Shown: piece by piece, positions 60,770 to 64,000 of the stretch
Layout: every line of letters starts with the position of its first letter
How positions within the stretch are numbered: the first letter of the stretch is position 1
Origin: Acinetobacter marinus
Lineage (GTDB): Bacteria > Pseudomonadota > Gammaproteobacteria > Pseudomonadales > Moraxellaceae
DNA: 64,000 nt
Direction of reading: 5' to 3'
NCBI RefSeq assembly: GCF_900096915.1
Contig: NZ_FMYK01000009.1
Span: forward strand, 1 to 64,000
Program-made: the position numbers and the translations under genes
The notes under the pieces: model-generated
Seen by the model: the letters and a program-made list of their open reading frames with translations, nothing else
What the model was told of the DNA's origin: nothing
The model's database searches: none

Positions 60770-62746
60770 TTAGGTCGATTGTATTTCGGGTGTTGGTGCT
60801 TCTGTCACTGGCGTTGCGCTTTGCGGGGCAAGCATCTGCTGTAATTGCTGGAGTTCGTTGGCATTCGGATAGCTGACTTTTAGCTCTTGATAGATTTGTT
60901 GAAAACGATCGATATTACCATGAATATACAGCGCTTTTGCATAACGTATGCCGATGCCCAGACTCGGCGCTAGTTGATACGCCTGCGCCAAGGCTTGTAC
61001 CGCCACATCATAATCGCTTTGTAAATATGCCACGTAACCGAGTGTATCCAAAATCGAGGCTTGTTGCGGTGCATAGACTAAGGCTTGCTCTGCATAACGT
61101 CGTGCCAAGTCCAGTTTGCGATTTTGCTGGGCGAGGGTGTAGGCATAGGCATTTAAGAAGGTTGGGCTATTTGGCTCAATTTCTAAGAGTTTGTTTAAAG
61201 CATTGTCCAACTGATCTCGGTCTTTCGCTGGATCGAGCAACAGCACTTGACTATAAATCAACTCTGCATCGTCAGGATCTTGTTGCAATGCTTCATCCAA
61301 AACCATCAATGCTTGATCTGTATTACCAATACTTTGTAAGGTTTGTGCTTGTAGTTGATACAAAAAACTCGACTGACTTGGATGGCTGACCCGTTCTTGG
61401 GTGAGCAGTTGTATCGCTTCAGTGGATTGATTTTGTTTCAGATATAGGCTCACCAAGTTTTTGCGTGCTACTGGGTAGAGGTTGCCGTCGACCGCCTTGT
61501 ATAGCGCAATGGCGTCATCAATGTGTTGGTTACGCTCTGCACCGACCGCCAAATAATAATTCGCCTGATCTTGATATTGCGCTGAGTTTTGCAATCGCTT
61601 GAGATAATGTTCAGCATCCTGATATTGCTTGGCGTCAATGCTGGTAATCCCTGCTAAAAACTGCAATTGTTCGTTGTCTGGATATTTGCGGGCAGTACGG
61701 CGCAGTTTACGCAAGGCTTTTTTGGTTTGATTGTTTTTTAATAAATGCTGAATCTGATAGAGGTCAACATCTGGATTGTCCTGAAAAAAACTTTTCCATG
61801 ATAGCCAGCGCATGGCACGAGCCTCTTGGTCTGAGGCAAGATATAGCTTGGCTTTGAGAATGATAAAGCTGGGTACACGTGGACGCTGTTTTAAGGCAAG
61901 ATTGACCTTTTGTAAAGCGGCAGGATATTGCTGATTTTCTGCTTCCAAACCTGCGATCATCACCAAAATTGATGGATTATTATTTTTCTCAATCAGGCTG
62001 AGGGCACCCAGCAACTCCTGACGAGCTTCAGGTGATTCAGGATAAATCCCTGCCAAAATGCCCTCAATATTGGCATTGGAATCAAGCTGGAGGATACGAT
62101 CCAGTGTTTTTGCCGCCAGCTCGTATTGATGGGCACGTAACGATAAATGCGCCAAATAAAACAATGCTGGTGTATCTTCTGGATAGCGCTCCACCCAAAT
62201 TTTGGCAATATACAATGCCCGTGGAATATCATTGGCCTTGAGTGCCAAGTCCAGCGCACGCTCGTTAATCATCGGTTGATTATATTCATCCACCAAAGAT
62301 TGATAGGTGCTTAAAGATTCTTCAACCTGATCTTGGCTCAGTGCAAATTCTGCGACAAAAACAGGTAAAATCACATTGTTGCTATCAAAGCGATTGCTTT
62401 GTCTTGAAAGCTCTACGCTGGCACTTTGGTTAGCATCCGCGGCCAACGAGGCTGTTGCATTCGTTTCAGTGGTGCTGGTTTGAGGAATACTTGCTTCAGA
62501 AGCATCCGTTTGTGTTTGATTTGATGGGGTGTCGGCTGTTTTTAGATCAAGTTGTGGCTGATTGGCTTTGTTTTCCGCCCAAGAATAGGATGCATAGGCT
62601 ATACTTCCCAAAATCAGGAATGTGATAGAATGCTTTTTTGCTAAGCGTCGCCACTTTCCTTGTTCAGGTTTTTCTTGCGCTTGGCGTGTTTGCGACGAGT
62701 CTTTTTGCGCTAATTTGTCTCGCATTAAGTCCACATTTTGGGTCAT
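60770..62746 (-). CDS. TPR-repeat protein between lolB and hemA
   Basis: This 658-residue protein has an N-terminal cytoplasmic stretch, one transmembrane helix (about residues 41-57, ITFLILGSIAYASYSWA), a Thr/Ser/Asn-rich linker (about 62-115) and a long run of TPR-like helical repeats (about 130-630). Hallmarks are LDEALQQDPDDAELIYSQVL, NALNKLLEIEPNSPTFLNAY and AVQALAQAYQLAP. It corresponds in position to the TPR protein next to lolB-hemA in Pseudomonas. TPR arrays mediate protein contacts; the partner is unknown. The start is 58 bases from hemA, divergent. Confidence 0.86.
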   Translation of the reverse strand: MTQNVDLMRDKLAQKDSSQTRQAQEKPEQGKWRRLAKKHSITFLILGSIAYASYSWAENKANQPQLDLKTADTPSNQTQTDASEASIPQTSTTETNATASLAADANQSASVELSRQSNRFDSNNVILPVFVAEFALSQDQVEESLSTYQSLVDEYNQPMINERALDLALKANDIPRALYIAKIWVERYPEDTPALFYLAHLSLRAHQYELAAKTLDRILQLDSNANIEGILAGIYPESPEARQELLGALSLIEKNNNPSILVMIAGLEAENQQYPAALQKVNLALKQRPRVPSFIILKAKLYLASDQEARAMRWLSWKSFFQDNPDVDLYQIQHLLKNNQTKKALRKLRRTARKYPDNEQLQFLAGITSIDAKQYQDAEHYLKRLQNSAQYQDQANYYLAVGAERNQHIDDAIALYKAVDGNLYPVARKNLVSLYLKQNQSTEAIQLLTQERVSHPSQSSFLYQLQAQTLQSIGNTDQALMVLDEALQQDPDDAELIYSQVLLLDPAKDRDQLDNALNKLLEIEPNSPTFLNAYAYTLAQQNRKLDLARRYAEQALVYAPQQASILDTLGYVAYLQSDYDVAVQALAQAYQLAPSLGIGIRYAKALYIHGNIDRFQQIYQELKVSYPNANELQQLQQMLAPQSATPVTEAPTPEIQST

Positions 62747-62803
62747 GGTTTATTTCATCTATGTCTATCTTTTTATCACAACTTTGCTGATTGAAGAAGT
62801 GCT

Positions 62804-64000
62804 ATGAATTTTGTTGCAATCGGCGTCAATCACCATACAGCTTCCGTGCAGATGCGAGAAAAGATCGCATTCAATGCTGAACGCTTGCGTGCGCTCTTTG
62901 CTCAGAACCAAAATCAAGCGAATTTAAATGATCTTGTTGTGGTTTCAACGTGCAATCGAACCGAAGTCTATGCCATCACTGAGCAACCTGACCAAGTATT
63001 GAACTGGTTAGCGCAGTCTAATGGTTTTGAGGTGTCGGCGCTGTTACAACATGTATATCGTTATGAAGATGTACAAGCCATGACTCATTTGATGCGGGTT
63101 GCGGGCGGTTTGGATTCGTTGATGCTCGGTGAACCACAAATTCTCGGGCAGGTCAAATCGGCACTACAACTTGCCAAAGACAATGATGTGGTGTCGAGTA
63201 ACCTTAATCGCTTATTTGAATTTGCCTTCTATGCAGCGAAACGTGTTCGTACCGAAACAGCCGTCGGTGAACATGCGATTTCGATGGGCTATGCTGTGGC
63301 ACAGCTTGCCTCACAAGTCTTTAGTCATGTCTCAGCGCTGACCGTATTGATTGTGGCAGCAGGCGAGATGAACAGCTTAGTCGCAAAGCATTTGGCAGAA
63401 ATGGGTGTGGCAAAGATCATTATCTGCAACCGCACCCGACAACGTGCAGAAAATCTGGCGCAGGAAATCGGCGCTCGTGTGTCGGTGGAAGTGGTTGAGT
63501 TTGATCAATTGGCAACGCAATTACATCGTGCCGATGTGGTGTCGAGTTGTACGGGCAGTTTGCATCAAGTGATTCATTATGATGATGTGAAAAAAGCCCT
63601 AAAACAGCGAAAATATCAGCCCATGCTGATGGTGGATTTGGCGGTTCCTCGTGATATTGAGGATAAGGTCAATAAGCTCGATGGCGTGTATCTATACGGT
63701 GTTGATGATCTGCAAGCGGTCATTGATGAAAATATGGTGCAACGTCGCCAAGCAGCGCTCGATGCCGAAGTAATGGTCTCGCAACTCGCCTCACAATTTG
63801 TGGTCAATGAAAAGATTCACCAAGCAGGACGTGAGATTCACCATTATCGTGAAGTGGCGGAGCAACAGCGTCAAGCTGAGCTTGAATTTGCCCTTGAACA
63901 ACTCAAACACGGTGCTGAACCTGAGGCATTGTTAGAAGCGATGTCCTACCGCCTCACCAAGAAAATGCTACACATTCCCTCAAAATTGTTTCGAGAAGCG
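62804..64000 (+). CDS. hemA: Glutamyl-tRNA reductase, 3' end beyond the window
   Basis: HemA reduces glutamyl-tRNA to glutamate-1-semialdehyde, the first committed step of haem synthesis. The catalytic cysteine is Cys50 in VVVSTCNRTEVY. MRVAGGLDSLMLGEPQILGQVK, the NADPH-binding region (LIVAAGEMNSLVAKHLAEMG) and LMVDLAVPRDIED are typical. ATG 62804 follows GAAGAAG at about six bases. The visible 399 codons cover nearly all of the protein (usually about 420-430); the gene runs off the right edge, so the stop is not seen. Confidence 0.95.
   Translation, partial: MNFVAIGVNHHTASVQMREKIAFNAERLRALFAQNQNQANLNDLVVVSTCNRTEVYAITEQPDQVLNWLAQSNGFEVSALLQHVYRYEDVQAMTHLMRVAGGLDSLMLGEPQILGQVKSALQLAKDNDVVSSNLNRLFEFAFYAAKRVRTETAVGEHAISMGYAVAQLASQVFSHVSALTVLIVAAGEMNSLVAKHLAEMGVAKIIICNRTRQRAENLAQEIGARVSVEVVEFDQLATQLHRADVVSSCTGSLHQVIHYDDVKKALKQRKYQPMLMVDLAVPRDIEDKVNKLDGVYLYGVDDLQAVIDENMVQRRQAALDAEVMVSQLASQFVVNEKIHQAGREIHHYREVAEQQRQAELEFALEQLKHGAEPEALLEAMSYRLTKKMLHIPSKLFREA

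Overview
The window is a stretch of gammaproteobacterial chromosome that looks like Acinetobacter (Moraxellaceae). The protein sequences fit that genus, as do a membrane-anchored malate:quinone oxidoreductase, a BaeSR system with a divergent small lipoprotein, monofunctional HisB, an rpmF-fabD-fabG-acpP cluster without plsX, and AT-leaning intergenic DNA. The species is not resolved. Almost all of it is core genome; no prophage, integron, CRISPR array or resistance island is seen. Mobile DNA is limited to the end of an IS3-family element at the left edge and a 267-bp palindromic, MITE-like element in front of yceD.

Layout. 0-5 kb: IS end, rlmD, relA (ppGpp), a small lipoprotein, infA. 5-13 kb: an AraC-type regulator, then the minus-strand asd / fimV / asparaginase / truA group, with fimV divided into two translationally coupled genes. 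13-20 kb: a membrane nuclease/phosphatase-fold protein, a strong candidate CsrA-sequestering small RNA with a GacA box, adhP, a hemerythrin, and the BaeSR envelope-stress system beside a proline-rich lipoprotein. 20-25 kb: tgt-yajC-secD-secF. 25-32 kb: L,D-transpeptidase, a lipid A-type acyltransferase, uup, slyX, hisB-hisH and a PanZ-like acetyltransferase. 32-37 kb: two nearly identical tRNA-Phe units, an acetate/succinate CoA-transferase, rluB, scpB, scpA. 37-43 kb: mqo, serine acetyltransferase, GNAT, yciO, epmC. 43-47 kb: palindromic element, yceD-rpmF, fabD-fabG-acpP, kbp. 47-55 kb: a Fur-boxed protein of three TonB-C modules, a DUF1266 membrane pair, tpm, trhO, a DUF1289 protein, and a lipoprotein alkaline phosphatase behind a Pho box. 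55-64 kb: FMN riboswitch-ribB, panD, pth-rplY-prs, three tRNA-Gln, ispE-lolB-TPR protein and the start of hemA (cut by the window edge).

Functional themes are translation and RNA modification (RlmD, InfA, TruA, Tgt, RluB, RpmF, Pth, RplY, TrhO, EpmC, seven proteins or more plus five tRNAs), envelope biogenesis (SecDF-YajC, LolB, acyltransferase, L,D-transpeptidase, FimV, BaeSR), and global regulation (RelA, BaeSR, the predicted GacA/CsrA sRNA, Fur, PhoB and FMN switches). The most exciting item is at 14133-14374: a GacA upstream-activating palindrome, a -10 box, and a ~165-nt GGA-rich RNA whose hairpin loops, including the terminator loop, present GGA. This is the full architecture of an RsmX/Y/Z-type RNA between two protein genes.
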